From Stercorarius parasiticus (taxonomy: Eukaryota; Chordata; Aves; Charadriiformes; Stercorariidae): a DNA stretch of 64,000 bases. Both the position numbers and the translations under genes were made by a program. The notes beneath the pieces were generated by a model, which searched no databases, was not told the DNA's origin, and worked only from the letters and a program-made list of their open reading frames with translations. Location of the stretch: assembly GCA_013396915.1 (NCBI GenBank), contig VWZL01002232.1, positions 526,543 through 590,542 on the forward strand, given 5' to 3'. Positions 53,882 through 64,000 of this stretch are shown here, in pieces (the stretch's first letter is position 1; the number at the start of each line of letters is the position of its first letter).

Positions 53882-54380
53882 ACGGGAGGTCAGAGACAAT
53901 GACCTACCTCCCACAGAGACACCGAAAATAGGGGAAATGGCACGTTCGATGATGATAAATGACCAAAGCATTCAGGCCAGCTCTTCCTTGGAAAAACAAA
54001 GAAATCTGACTCTTTTGGAGAGGCTGGTGCAGAAGCGTGTGATGAATCGGACGTTAGGAGGACAGCGATGCAGCTTAAAGCAACACTGAAGCAAGAGACT
54101 GAAAAATGGAAGAGATTATTCCAGATTCCGCTCGGTTCTGCCAGCACGGGAAAGGCTTTGCTGACATTTCTGTTCGTGCTCGGTGTGACAGGAGGCCAAA
54201 AGGGACCTCGGAGGGCGCCGAAATGCTTGTGCCACGTGAAGTATTTGGAGTCCAAAGCACAAAGCGACAAGTGAACGCTTCATGCAGGTCCAGCCGGCCG
54301 TGCCTTCTCGCTGTCGCTGGCCACAGACGAGACACGGTAACTCGGGGAGTGCCTGCTTTTGAATCAAAATGCCACAGCCG
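53882..54380. promoter_or_regulatory. CpG-rich patch inside the inferred 3'UTR
   Basis: About 25 CpG fall in 500 bases, including CCGGCCG (54294-54300) and GGCGCCG, against very few in the AT-rich flanks. On the minus strand all three frames are open over much of it (126, 86 and 83 codons), as GC-rich sequence tends to give. None of the peptides resembles a known domain. It could be a small CpG island with enhancer or alternative promoter activity, an exon of an overlapping transcript, or the remnant of a GC-rich insertion. Confidence 0.5.
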
Positions 54381-55150
54381 TAAGATGCAAAACTGATTTA
54401 ATATAAACTGCTGATTAAAGGTTGTGTAAAAAATGCTGGTAATTTAGCTTTGTCCTGGCAGGATTTATCAGCTGTCTTCTGTCGTCTGTTTTGTTAACAC
54501 CAACTTTCTAGCCCATTTTGATGATTTGTGGCTTTTTGTGCCTCTACGAAATCCGTATCAAATTTTTACCAGAGGGCAGTCTGGTCTGGCAACAAAACCA
54601 TTCTTCTGTGCAGAAGTTTATAAAGAATAATCTTATTACAGTAATTCGTAAAGTGCCCTCAGGAAAGGTGCTCACAATGCCATGACATTATAGAAACAAT
54701 ATACAATCTGATACATAATTTTCAAAAAAAATCCTCCAAAGCAAATAGGGAAAATATAAAAGGAGGGAACAACAAATACGTAGGCAAATACTGTCAGACT
54801 AACAATAGTCAAATTAATTATGGAACGCTTTATAATTAGTCCTGGAGTGCTTGTAAAAATGGAGGGGCAAATTGGCAGGAGTATCTTGGAGAAGTCCCGA
54901 ATTTTCTAAGTTCTACCAAAGTAAATATACCGTCAGCAAGCTCAGTGTTCGAAGATGAAATGACTATGAATTACTAGGAGGTATTTTACTAAGGAAATTG
55001 AATAAAATACGACATCCAAAGAAAACCCGCGACCCACATTTTACTAAGAGGAAAGACAATAAACCAGTGGCTGCGTATATCCACTGACCTTTAGTGTCTT
55101 GTTTTATAAAGAAAACAATCTTTCTCCTCCTCTCTCGGTTGATCCCAGAT

Positions 55151-55200
55151 TTTTATATATATATAAAACTATAATACGCATACACACACATATGTGTGTA
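55151..55200. repeat. Two adjacent perfect palindromes
   Basis: TTTTATATATATATAAAA (55151-55168) and TACACACACATATGTGTGTA (55181-55200) are each perfect inverted repeats with no loop, separated by 12 bases. In the minus-strand RNA they could form hairpins or intermolecular duplexes; in DNA they could extrude. Both also belong to alternating purine-pyrimidine microsatellite sequence, which makes palindromes easy to obtain by chance. Confidence 0.85.
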
Positions 55201-56120
55201 TATATCTCAGGGTCTTACTAGATTTCAGAGTCTATTTTTCTTTTCTTTTTTTTTTTTAAATGACTTAGGAACATAATTGGGCAAAAAAAATCAAGTAATT
55301 GCGTGCATGCAAGCATGTCTTGCCACTTGCGCATGTAAATTACACAATTTGTAAACAAGTGCAGAAATAGCATGCTCAAATTAGGCACCTGATTGCCCAA
55401 TTAACTTGTTCAAAGAAAATCAGATGATAACCTTCGGTAGCTCCTGTTACACATTTTACTTCTCAGTACTACTTTGCTGATTTCGTAGTGTATATTCTAA
55501 ATAACTGCATTGTTATTTTGTGCTTTTACATGGGCATAAGCAGCGACGCATGCTTAATAAAGCTATCCAGTGAACTTTGGACCAGATTTCAGAAAGCTGC
55601 TTGGATCCCTTATTTCAGTGAGAATGAGCCGGCTTAGATAATTAAACAAAAATTAATAAATCTGGTCTAATTTCAAATGGTATAAAAAAATAATCGAGAA
55701 ATTTGTGGGCCTTCATGCCTCTATTAATAGGTGAAGTTTTGCCTCTGTGTCTTTGATTTTTTTTTTAAGGTGTCTTGTTTTCTTTAATAGGCAAGTATTG
55801 TTTAACCATATACATTCATACCCTAATAAATTGTTAATGAATGGTAATTCGATACAAGTTGAGCCAGAACACCAGCTTGCCGCATTCTGGTGTATACTTT
55901 CGAATGGACAGAGAAACTAAAGTACCCAAATCTATCCAAGTACTGCAGGTAGAGACACTTGGTCATCTGTGTATTAAAATGAGTCAAGAAATGGACTTTT
56001 ACCATAAATACGTTGCTCCTTTGCTGTTGTACTTCTTTTTCTGAGATGATGTTGTGGAAAGGGAGTTATTTTTTTTTTCTCCACCGATTTTTTGCATCAA
56101 ATAAATCTTAGCAACTTTGA

Positions 56121-56138
56121 GGGGGGGGGGAGGTGGGG
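56121..56138. repeat. Poly-G run
   Basis: G10 followed by AGGTGGGG. On the plus strand this is quadruplex-prone; the inferred minus-strand UTR RNA would carry a C-run instead. Length may be unreliable. Confidence 0.8.
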
Positions 56139-57080
56139 AAAGCTGAGCAAACCATTATCTTAACAACACTCTCTCAAATAAGAGAAAAGGAAGCAAGAGC
56201 AGAACTGCTGGGCTGGATCATGTCCCTGAACAGGTTTTACATATCATCCTAGTGGCTGCATTTACCAGTTCTTTATAGGCCTCCTGCAGCAACAGACATG
56301 CTGGTCCAACTGTTCCTCCCCCCTTGGAAACAGGAGAGCGGTAAGAAAAGCTACTGGAGCCCCATTATATTCTTATGGGTTTCAATCAAGCATCGCTGGA
56401 TTTCTTCCCTCAACTTGTTGTTGCAACTGTATCTGCTGGTGACTTTCCGTTGCTGCTTTTCTTCCTCGAGAGGATCAAAATGCAATTTGGTGCTTAAATT
56501 ACTTTGTTCCACTCCACCGGTCTGTGCCTGGTTTAAAAACCTTCCAGGAGCGCTGCTTGTCCTTCTTGCAAACTCAGACTTTGCTTTTCTCCTATAAACA
56601 AACAAAAGAAAATCCCAACTCCTCCCCTCGCCCCCTTTCCAAAAATATAATATAATCATGATCATTTGTATCAGGAGAATTACTTTGCAGTCTCCAGTCT
56701 TAGTACAGCTTTTGTTGAGTAAACTGTAGCTTATACGACTCAGAAGTGTTTATTAGAAAGCTTTCAAAAAGAGACCTTCGTTTCAGGAAAAGAAAAATTG
56801 TTCAGTTTAGCAAATACAGACGTTCACAGCACAGAGACTGAAATGGTTAAAAATGATCCTAAGGAGCAAGTAGCTCAGAGTTAGCAAAAAAATTAACTTT
56901 TTCCTTTCTTTTACAGGAAAACACTAATAGCTGCTCTGGTTTCCATACTTAGTAAGACAGAATTTTGTTGTATGTTCTTGGTTTTGCTTTTTTTTTTTTC
57001 TCTATTGCTCCACACAGGTTTTGATTAGTGCTTCTCCTTGGCTACAAGTGCTTCACTTTGAAATACAAAGCTCTTTTTTT

Positions 57081-57130
57081 AAAAAAAAAAAAACAAAACA
57101 ACAAACACCCCAAAAAAAACCAACAAAAAA
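57081..57130 (-). promoter_or_regulatory. GU-rich element just after the stop codon
   Basis: About 115 bases downstream of the stop on the minus strand the RNA would read U-runs with regular G (for example GUGUUUGUUGUUUUGUUUU). It resembles the block at 41726 near the other end of the inferred UTR. A binding role is inference; a decayed low-complexity tract is the alternative. Confidence 0.35.
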
Positions 57131-57246
57131 ACCCTCCCAACACCACATCACTGGAGGGGAAGTGGGAAGTGATACAGTGCAGCTGCAGCAATCTGGTTCT
57201 GCTGTTGTCCTCCCCCATCCCCAAATCCTCTGCATAATTTCAATCT

Positions 57247-57358
57247 TTAGTCGATGAACCTTTGGCAGGCCTTCTTCCACCGGCAGGCAGTGCACCACAT
57301 ATCTCTGTTCTCCATCCCATAGACCTTCCGACACTTTTTCCCCTCCCCTCTAGGCTTC
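57247..57358 (-). CDS. ZNF704: Last coding exon, ZNF704-type C-clamp protein
   Basis: On the minus strand a consensus acceptor (TTTCTCTCTGACAG) opens an exon whose first base completes a split codon. It then encodes 36 residues and a TAA stop. The peptide includes [28 protein letters not shown] and ends ID. The four cysteines (residues 9, 22, 25 and 31 of the 36) and the flanking basic residues are the C-clamp that ends the ZNF704, ZNF395 and SLC2A4RG proteins and resembles the C-clamp of TCF factors, where it binds GC-rich DNA. In this family the clamp works with an upstream C2H2 zinc finger, so the protein is expected to be a nuclear DNA-binding regulator. I prefer ZNF704 because of the KPRGEGKK start, GMENRDMW and final FID, which I recall as differing from ZNF395 (ending FLD), and because of the long 3'UTR that follows. 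The family call is firm and the paralogue call less so. Upstream exons, including the zinc finger, lie outside the window or were not recognised. Confidence 0.88.
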
Positions 57359-60300
57359 CTGTCAGAGAGAAAGGGAAGCCGGTTAACGAGACTCTTTCAT
57401 AGCTTTGCTTCATCACCCTAAGATCAGAACAATCCCAGTGGAGGGTAGCAGGCAGAGAACCCCCAGCGTTTCAAAGGGATTTGGGTTGTTTTTGAGTCAA
57501 ACGGGAGCTGACAAAGCAGAGACACATGGCCACGACTCCACATCTCCGAGGAACTAGTCCATCTCCTCACCGGGCTTCTACAGCCTCTGTAGCAGCTGCT
57601 GAGCCCTCTCCTCTGCTCCGGGGCTGATCCCAGGAACATACAGCCCTGACTTTGGCCAGCGGCTAAACCCGGTCTAGATAAATGGTATTTTAGCCACAGG
57701 AAGTGCCAAACCGTAATGGACAGCCACAGCTATTCTACAGTGCAGTCCAGGTCACTTCAGGCAGAAAGTCCAGAAAGCATCCTGGGCTGCATCAAAAGAA
57801 GCGTGGCCAGCAGGTCGAGGGAGGTGATTCTGCCCCTCTACTCCACTCTGGTGAGACCCCACCTGGAGTACTGTGTCCAGCTCTAGAGTCCTCAGCACAA
57901 GAAGGACATGGACCTGTTGGAACAGGTCCAGAGGAGGGCCATGAGGATGATCAGAGGGCTGGAGCACCTCTCGTGTGAGGACAGGCTGAGAAAGTTGGGG
58001 TTGTTTGGTCTGGAGAACAGAAGGCTCCGGGGAGACCTTATAGTGGCCTTTCAGTACCTAAAGGGGGCCTACAGGAAAGATGGGGAGGGACTCTTTAAGA
58101 TGGAGTGTAATGATAGGACGAGGGGTAACAGTTTTAAACTGAAAGAGGGGAAATTTAGATTAGATATTAGGAAGAAATTCTTTACTGTGAGGGTGGTGAG
58201 GCACTGGAGCAGGTTGCCCAGAGAAGTTGTGGATGCCCCATCCCTGGAGGTGTTCAAGGCCAGGCTGGATGGGGTTTTGAGCAACCTGGTCTAGTGGGAG
58301 GTGTCCCTGCCCATGGCAGAGGGGCTGGAACTAGATGATCTTTAAGGTCTCTTCCAACCCAAGCCATTCCGTGATGCTAAGTCCTCTTTGCTCTAGAGCT
58401 GTGGTACAAATATTTTGCATAGCTCTGAGCAGCAGACCTTGACTACCAGCAGATAGCAGCTATGCAGAAGGGAAAAGCTACCGGCTCCAATGCTTTGCCA
58501 CTCCTTCCTGCATGGTGTGCTCTGAGCTCACTGACTGAAAAACAACAAAGTGACTGAAATCAAGTTTTAACCCTTGCCCTCATCTGCAGCATGTTCACGT
58601 GTGCTCCTTCTCTGTCCTCCCCAAAGTCAGCAAGGAAAGGCAGTATTGGCTTTTAAAGCTGTAACGATTGTCATGTTTTCCATCTTACGACATTCAAAAG
58701 TTCACAAGCTTAGAAAATGATCAAAGTAACTGTTAAAATGGAACTTTTTTTAATTCAACACATAGCAAGCCAGCAAACCTGAGGAGCACTACTACACAAG
58801 TAACCCAACGCTCGCTACAGCAGTGCCCTCTGTCCTGGCATCTTTAAATCAAACAACCGTCCAGACAGAATTGCTTAATATCCATATTACATGCTGCATA
58901 GCACCCATGGGAATTGCCTGGTCATTCCTCTCTTGCATACCTATGCATTTTTTTGATTACTGAACATTCATTAATGGGCACAATCCATGAATTGGGAAGA
59001 TCCTAAGTTTGGTTTGTAGCATACGCAATGATCTGAGAGTCGTGAAGAAAATGAAAAGCACGAAATCTTCCTTTTGTCTCGTTTTAGGGTACAGTCACCT
59101 TTAAGACTGTGAGAAATAAGCAGTTTCTTTACTGTAAGAAATTTAACATCACACTTTGATTTTTTAACATAACTTTTCAAACACTTCTAAAGCAGGCAAT
59201 CAGTTAGCTTTAATGGAAGTGAACGTAGCTTATGTCTAGGAAGACAAGGTATAAAAAGCTTTGCTTTGATCTAGTTTATTGTAAGATGCGGTTTCTTATA
59301 ATTCAGCTGAAACCAAATAGCATACTGACTGAATGGGGATGAACACTCACGACAGCCCTGCCTTTCAGGGGAAAAAAGCAAAGCCCCGTAATGAAGGTCA
59401 GGATGCTTCAGCTGGAGCAGCGAATTTGGGCAGCGTCGCTTTACAGGGCAATTTAGACCCACAGCTGAACTCCAGACGTGCCTGGCATAAGGCCGGCAGT
59501 TTTGCTTCACAGCCTGCCTTTTTCATTTCGCAACAGCTCACTTTTCCCCCGGACTTTACCTTTGATGGTATTGAAAAGCAAAATAGGTCCAGAGCCCTTA
59601 TTCTGAAGCGTTCTAGTAAGAAACTGCCTGACAACTGCAATCACGGTTGGTGGTGTGGGTTTTTCTGTTTCTTTGGCCACTGACATGTTATTTATTAAAT
59701 GCCCTCCGGGTCCAGAGGCTGCTGGCCTGTCAGCAGGAGCTAATGGTCCCATACCTCAAGCCAAATGCTACTCTAGGCGGTGATGAAAGAACTGTGTGGG
59801 ATTGTTTCTGCTCTCCACTCCCTGCAGGACGATTATGAGTTGGTGAGACCTGTCAATACAGACAAAAAAGCTGCTTATGAAGAACATACACATACCAACG
59901 CAGTATAAACACTTTTCCCAGAAAATGCAGTTCATGATGCACGGTGGAAAGGTTATTTTATCACATACAACATAAGTAAGTTGTAGGTCTATTTAGAAAG
60001 ATGACCATTTAGCATTAGGTACGTTATGTTAGTTCCATTACGTTTCCCTGTACTTCCAGTCATCCAAACAGAGCAAACCAGAACACAGATCAGCATCATT
60101 TCACGTTTTGGGAAATAGAGAAAATGCATTCATTCTTATTTAACAACTCTGAGCGGCTCTTAGGAAAACTTTCTCCAATTTAAACAGAGAAAATAACCGG
60201 AAAAATAAACTCCACCCTGCGCTGAGATCAATACCAATAACTCCCGGTGAAATAAAGGCATTTCAGGTGTTGGTCCTCTCTGTGACACACCACTCTGCGG

Positions 60301-63300
60301 AGAGACAAAGAAGGGGCTTTGCTGCAGGGCAGTTGCAATGCAGCCCTCAAGGTTTTACTGGGAATGCAGGGCGGCCCTTCTGATCAAGGCTGCTCACAAA
60401 ATACACTGGATTATTTCCTTTATTCTGCACTGTAAACCTTCTCAGCAGGTGTCCTCCTTTGCGAATGTTGCCCAGTGAAAGGTTTAGTTTGGTCTTCTGA
60501 CTTTCCAAATAAGCCTCCGACATGAGCCTGGGGGTTGGCAACATTATTTGAGTAATCACATGGCATAAAGCTTGGCCTTAAATAATTCCTAAACTATTTA
60601 CTGCTAGGGTTTTTGCTCCTGCGTAAAGGCCACAACCGCTTTACATCTAAAACACCTGAAAAAATTTTACAAACGCTCATTTTTTGTTATGTACAGAATG
60701 TAGCAAGCTTCATTTGGGCATCTGGTGCACGGAGTCACTGCCTCCTGCAGCCAGGAACCGCAGATATTGTCATCGTTCCCTGCATTGCTACGGCTTTTCA
60801 CTCCTGCCCTTTTGAAGTCTCATAACATCTGGAAGAATGGGAACTGAGCTGACTTGAAGAGAGTTACTGAATGTGCTTTGATTTTTGATATAAAGTCTAT
60901 TTTATAGCTACTCCACAGTAGCAAAAAACTAACTAATCCTTGTAATGGAGTGCAGACACTCTTTCAACTTTTACTCTTGGCTGGTAACTACAGAAATTTC
61001 TGATTTAACTGCATGTGCGGCTCACGCTCTGAACAAGTTTGGCCCTTATATGAAATGTATCTCCAAAACTTGAAAGAAATTTCCTCTCTCTCTGCCTGCT
61101 TACCATAAGTCATGTTTTAAACACCCAGAGACTACCCTGGCTCCTTCTGTCACTCCACGATACTCAGGGCAGCTTGTTACCTACTACTTTTTTCCCTGCC
61201 TTTTATCAGCCACTTCCCTTGTTTTACCTACGAATGATTGAAACACTGAAGATAAAATGCAAAGCACTAACACTTTTCTCGTCTTTGGCATTTACCACAC
61301 ACTGCACGGTTTTCCAGCCACTACCGGCAACCAGAGATCTCCAGTCAATTCTGCTAGGGTTCTTAAATGTTTTAAAAAACACTAAGTTTTTATATCCACC
61401 ACTACTAACTGATAATATATTCCTTAGTTATCACTGAACGGAAAAGTACTTTGATGGGCTTGTATGTTATAAGCAATTATCCTGATTGCTTCCAAACACA
61501 GAACGGGCTTGAGCCATAATTGCAGCGTGCAGACTGTGTCCCCGATCACGTTCTCGGGAGAGGGTCTCTGCACGATGGTGTCCATGACTGACAGACCAAG
61601 GCAGCCAAACTGCACCGAGGCTGAGCTTTAGTGTATTTTGATACGCTTTGCAGCAGGTCTAAACAATACCGGTTGGCTGGAACTCCTTCGTAGGCGACAC
61701 TAAGAGCAGATTAAGAGGAGGGTGTGAGAAGGCAATCCTTGCCCTCGGAGGCTTTTCACGTTTGAAGTGTTGTCTAACGCAGAGAATTAATGTGAAACGA
61801 TAGTGTTTGTTTGAAGGGAGGACCTGGTGTTTCCAGTTACATCTCCTGGGGGAAACCGCGGAGAAGACTTGTCATCTGTAAACATCAGATTATCGAACTT
61901 AAAGATCCTCTCGCCTGTTCAGCCTTTTTGGGTCTTATAAGCAGGGAAGTAAAAATCAGCATCGCACAGTGGAGATCATGCTGGCATTTATTTTATCCTA
62001 CATTATATAAAAGTGGAAGTATGTGGTCATTAAGTCCTTCAGTACCTAGAGATACAGACTCCACCGCTGCTCATCCCACATCATTTAATTCGTCCTCCTC
62101 GTACATGCCCATGCTGTGCCTTATTTTTTCTCCTGCTTCAGCCTCAAGTGGTAGAGCAAACATGAACTTGTCCTTTCTCTTTCATGCAGAGAATCGTACC
62201 TAGCCATGACGCGTAGCTGTGCCAGCACTCAACCTTCTCTTGCGCCTGCAAAGTTATCTTGGGAAATCGGTAAGAAAAAGTGTATTTCCCATCTGCTTTG
62301 GGAATCTATCTCATGCATGATTCAGAGAACAAAGTATAAGGACTTTGGAGGTTCCCCTAATTCTCCTTCATGACTACAAGACTGCTAGATAAATGCCTAT
62401 GGTTAGATACCCCTGAGCCTAAGGCAGCCGCATACTGAACCCCCGACTGATCCAGCTGTACATATGGCTTGTTTCAAGGCGCTCAGGAACTGGCTGATAA
62501 GTCACATTCACAAAGACCTTTGGGTGCTGCTCTGCTAAAGGCTGCCCAAAAGCAAGGACTTAATGCAAGCCACGATGGCTGTCTGAGCACCCCAGTTCCC
62601 GGGACAGCAAGCAGGGAGTGCTCAGTGGCATCAGAATTCAATGTCCATGGGAATGAATGGGGAAATGCCTAAGGCAGGTGTCAAAAAAACCACAAAAGAC
62701 GACTATTTTGAAATTTCGTCTTTCTCGCGGACTTAACTGTTGATGTACAGGTCTAGAGAGGAGACTGTTCAAAACCAACATTCAACAGCCCTCTAATGGG
62801 TCAAGGACGGACTGGCCCCATTCCAACATGGCTAGTAATGTGAAGAAAGGTGTAGACCTGAGCACTTTTGCAAACCTGTACCTAATTCTTTACTGCTCAG
62901 TGGTTTGTTCAGGCCAAAAAAGTATCCCAAAGCCATTTTAGAAAACTGCTTGAATAAATATTAAGGACAAAATATATGGTCAGACAAAAAATAATGGTTT
63001 GAACTTACTCTCTGAAGTTCCCTTGGGTGCTACAGACGTGTGTCTAATCTCAGGGACGACGTACGTATGCAATTGCATGAGTTTGTAGTGTGTCACATTG
63101 TCTGGGCTTAAATAAATCTCATAAGAGAAGAGAAAGTCCCCTATACTATAGCTTTCCAAAAGCAGTTACATTCAGTGTAAGGGTGGGAATTGAGAGACCC
63201 CTGTTTTCATAAGGCAACATCTAATTTACTTTGAAACAGGAGAAATTAGACTTTCATTTAATATAGTTATTTAACATCACTTCGCATTTGCACCCCCACT

Positions 63301-64000
63301 TACTGCACATAATTTTTCACTGCAGGCAAGCCCTCGTAATTCATAAATGATCTCACTGATGACAGAATAGTCTAATGTGTGCAAACCCAGAGGGCTTTGT
63401 TCCTTTTTTTTTTTTTCCGCTAAACAGTCTTATCAATGTTGTTAGACAGAGATATAAAAGCAGTTCACATGGTTCCCTGAGCGGTTTATAATTCTGCCAT
63501 CATCAGTGCTTCCCCACGTTTTTGTACTGGGATTATTTTTAAATTGTACTTAAATCGTTGGCATCTCCATACAATCCTCAGAAAGTGATCTGGCGTTTCT
63601 TAAATGCTGTTGAGAACTCTCAACTCTACAGCCACAGATCAACGTTGTTGCTCGAACAAATAAACTCAATGCATACGTGTCTAATCCTGTCCTCTTAAGC
63701 GTCTGATTTACAATGTGGCTAATTGCATTTTTAGATTCCCAACACTCCTGGCACCAATTTCTGCTACTCCACAAAAGAAGCCAGTTTCGTAATTACTCTG
63801 TATCAACCCCATTGTTGGGAAATCAAATTCTCGAGGAACTTTATGGATATCACGCTCTGTCAAGCCGCTCTTGTTCAAATTGCTGCCAGCATGATGTCTT
63901 TCACTGTTAGTTGTTCCTTGATGGAATTTAATAAATATTCATTGGCAGAGTGCAGCGTAATTGATTCAGCCACTTTCACTTTTTAGCGGCCCTGCAGGAT
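57359..64000 (-). other. ZNF704: Inferred last intron of the ZNF704-like gene
   Basis: The sequence upstream of the acceptor at 57360/57359 on the minus strand contains no exon I can assign to this gene through the window end, so the intron is at least 6.6 kb. It contains a CR1 copy in opposite orientation. The stretches near 59.3-59.8, 60.3-60.8 and 61.5-62.2 kb are GC-richer, with open frames on both strands, but show no known domain. Confidence 0.6.
57740..58379 (+). mobile_element. CR1 LINE 3' end with disrupted ORF2 tail
   Basis: A 5'-truncated CR1 in plus orientation. The ORF2 frame can be followed from [15 protein letters not shown] through [14 protein letters not shown], an in-frame TAG at 57884-57886 (related copies have a tryptophan codon there), then KKDMDLLEQVQRRAMRMIRG and WSRLPREVVDAPSLEVF to SNLV-stop at 58292-58294. 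The 3' untranslated tail follows and ends in degenerate ATTCTATG-type octamers near 58379. Only the C-terminal part of the replicase survives, so it is inactive. It sits antisense within the inferred last intron of the ZNF704-like gene. The 5' boundary is placed where CR1 similarity begins and is good to about 10 bases. Confidence 0.95.

Larger units (their letters stand above)
40331..57246 (-). other. ZNF704: Inferred long 3'UTR of the ZNF704-like gene
   Basis: From the stop codon at 57247 leftward for about 17 kb the sequence is AT-rich, contains no LINE or LTR copy that I can recognise and no other recognisable gene, and reaches an AATAAA with a GU/U-rich element at 40348. The absence of CR1 here, although copies occur on both sides, fits a constrained transcribed region. 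My recollection is that mammalian ZNF704 mRNAs carry a 3'UTR of the order of 10 kb or more, which fits in kind. The extent is inference: an earlier polyadenylation site (45851) would give about 11.4 kb. The many open frames inside, including three overlapping ones near 54 kb, are not taken as genes. Confidence 0.55.

Noticed and set aside
53890..54367. Three overlapping minus-strand open frames (126, 86, 83 codons)
   Set aside because: They lie in a CpG-rich patch downstream of the ZNF704-like stop; all frames open together, as expected from composition, and no domain is visible.
57424..57639. Minus-strand frame just upstream of the C-clamp exon as an extension of it
   Set aside because: It is in intron sequence, separated by a clear splice acceptor, and its peptide does not resemble the family.
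62050..62200. Minus-strand peptide MFALPLEAEAGEKIRHSMG... as an upstream ZNF704 exon
   Set aside because: A short frame with an acidic end looks protein-like, but it terminates in a stop without a donor and does not resemble the family; the opposite strand is also open.
61811..62203. 130-codon plus-strand open frame
   Set aside because: No domain, no promoter or splice support, and in the inferred intron of the opposite-strand gene.
1..64000. Known microRNA, tRNA or CRISPR elements
   Set aside because: A read-through for familiar mature microRNA sequences, tRNA-like promoter boxes and regularly spaced repeats found none.

Overview
The window looks like nuclear DNA from a bird, probably a neoavian. 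It is AT-rich, with large gene-free stretches, short CR1 LINE 3' ends as the main interspersed repeats, one solo LTR of a type familiar from bird genomes, and a vertebrate zinc-finger gene exon. It is mostly non-coding: almost all of the many 60-200 codon open frames are chance frames. No bacterial, organellar, tRNA, rRNA or CRISPR feature was seen.

The one coding exon I can identify with confidence is on the minus strand at 57247-57358. It encodes the last 36 residues of a C-clamp protein of the ZNF704/ZNF395/SLC2A4RG family, best matching ZNF704. A consensus splice acceptor precedes it, so 57359-64000 is read as the last intron, which holds a CR1 copy at 57740-58379 in the opposite orientation. 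Downstream on the same strand, 57246 to about 40330 is AT-rich, free of clear genes, and ends at a good polyadenylation signal. I interpret it as a very long 3'UTR of about 17 kb, with possible shorter ends at 44798 and 45851. It contains a CpG-rich patch (about 53.9-54.4 kb), two adjacent perfect palindromes (55151-55200) and two GU-rich blocks.

A second possible gene starts at a CpG island at about 20775-21310. On the plus strand a possible 5' non-coding exon ends at a GTAAGA donor (21327). It is followed by an acceptor at 22132, an ATG in good context at 22167, a 50-codon open frame and a GTATGT donor at 22316. I do not recognise the peptide. On the minus strand, to the left of the island, there are exon-like segments at 14377-14465, 9980-10087 and, more weakly, 5066-5284. 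These could belong to a divergent transcript or be chance.

Repeats: a solo LTR at 27587-28182 with near-matching 5-bp flanks; CR1 fragments at 32278-32450 (-), 38463-38810 (-) and 57740-58379 (+); an imperfect direct repeat pair at about 34956 and 35754; and several simple repeats. The 68-base N gap at 18727-18794 lies between two near-identical 30-base sequences and is probably an unmerged overlap in the assembly. By mammalian synteny from memory, the left part would be the ZBTB10-ZNF704 intergenic region; this is inference.
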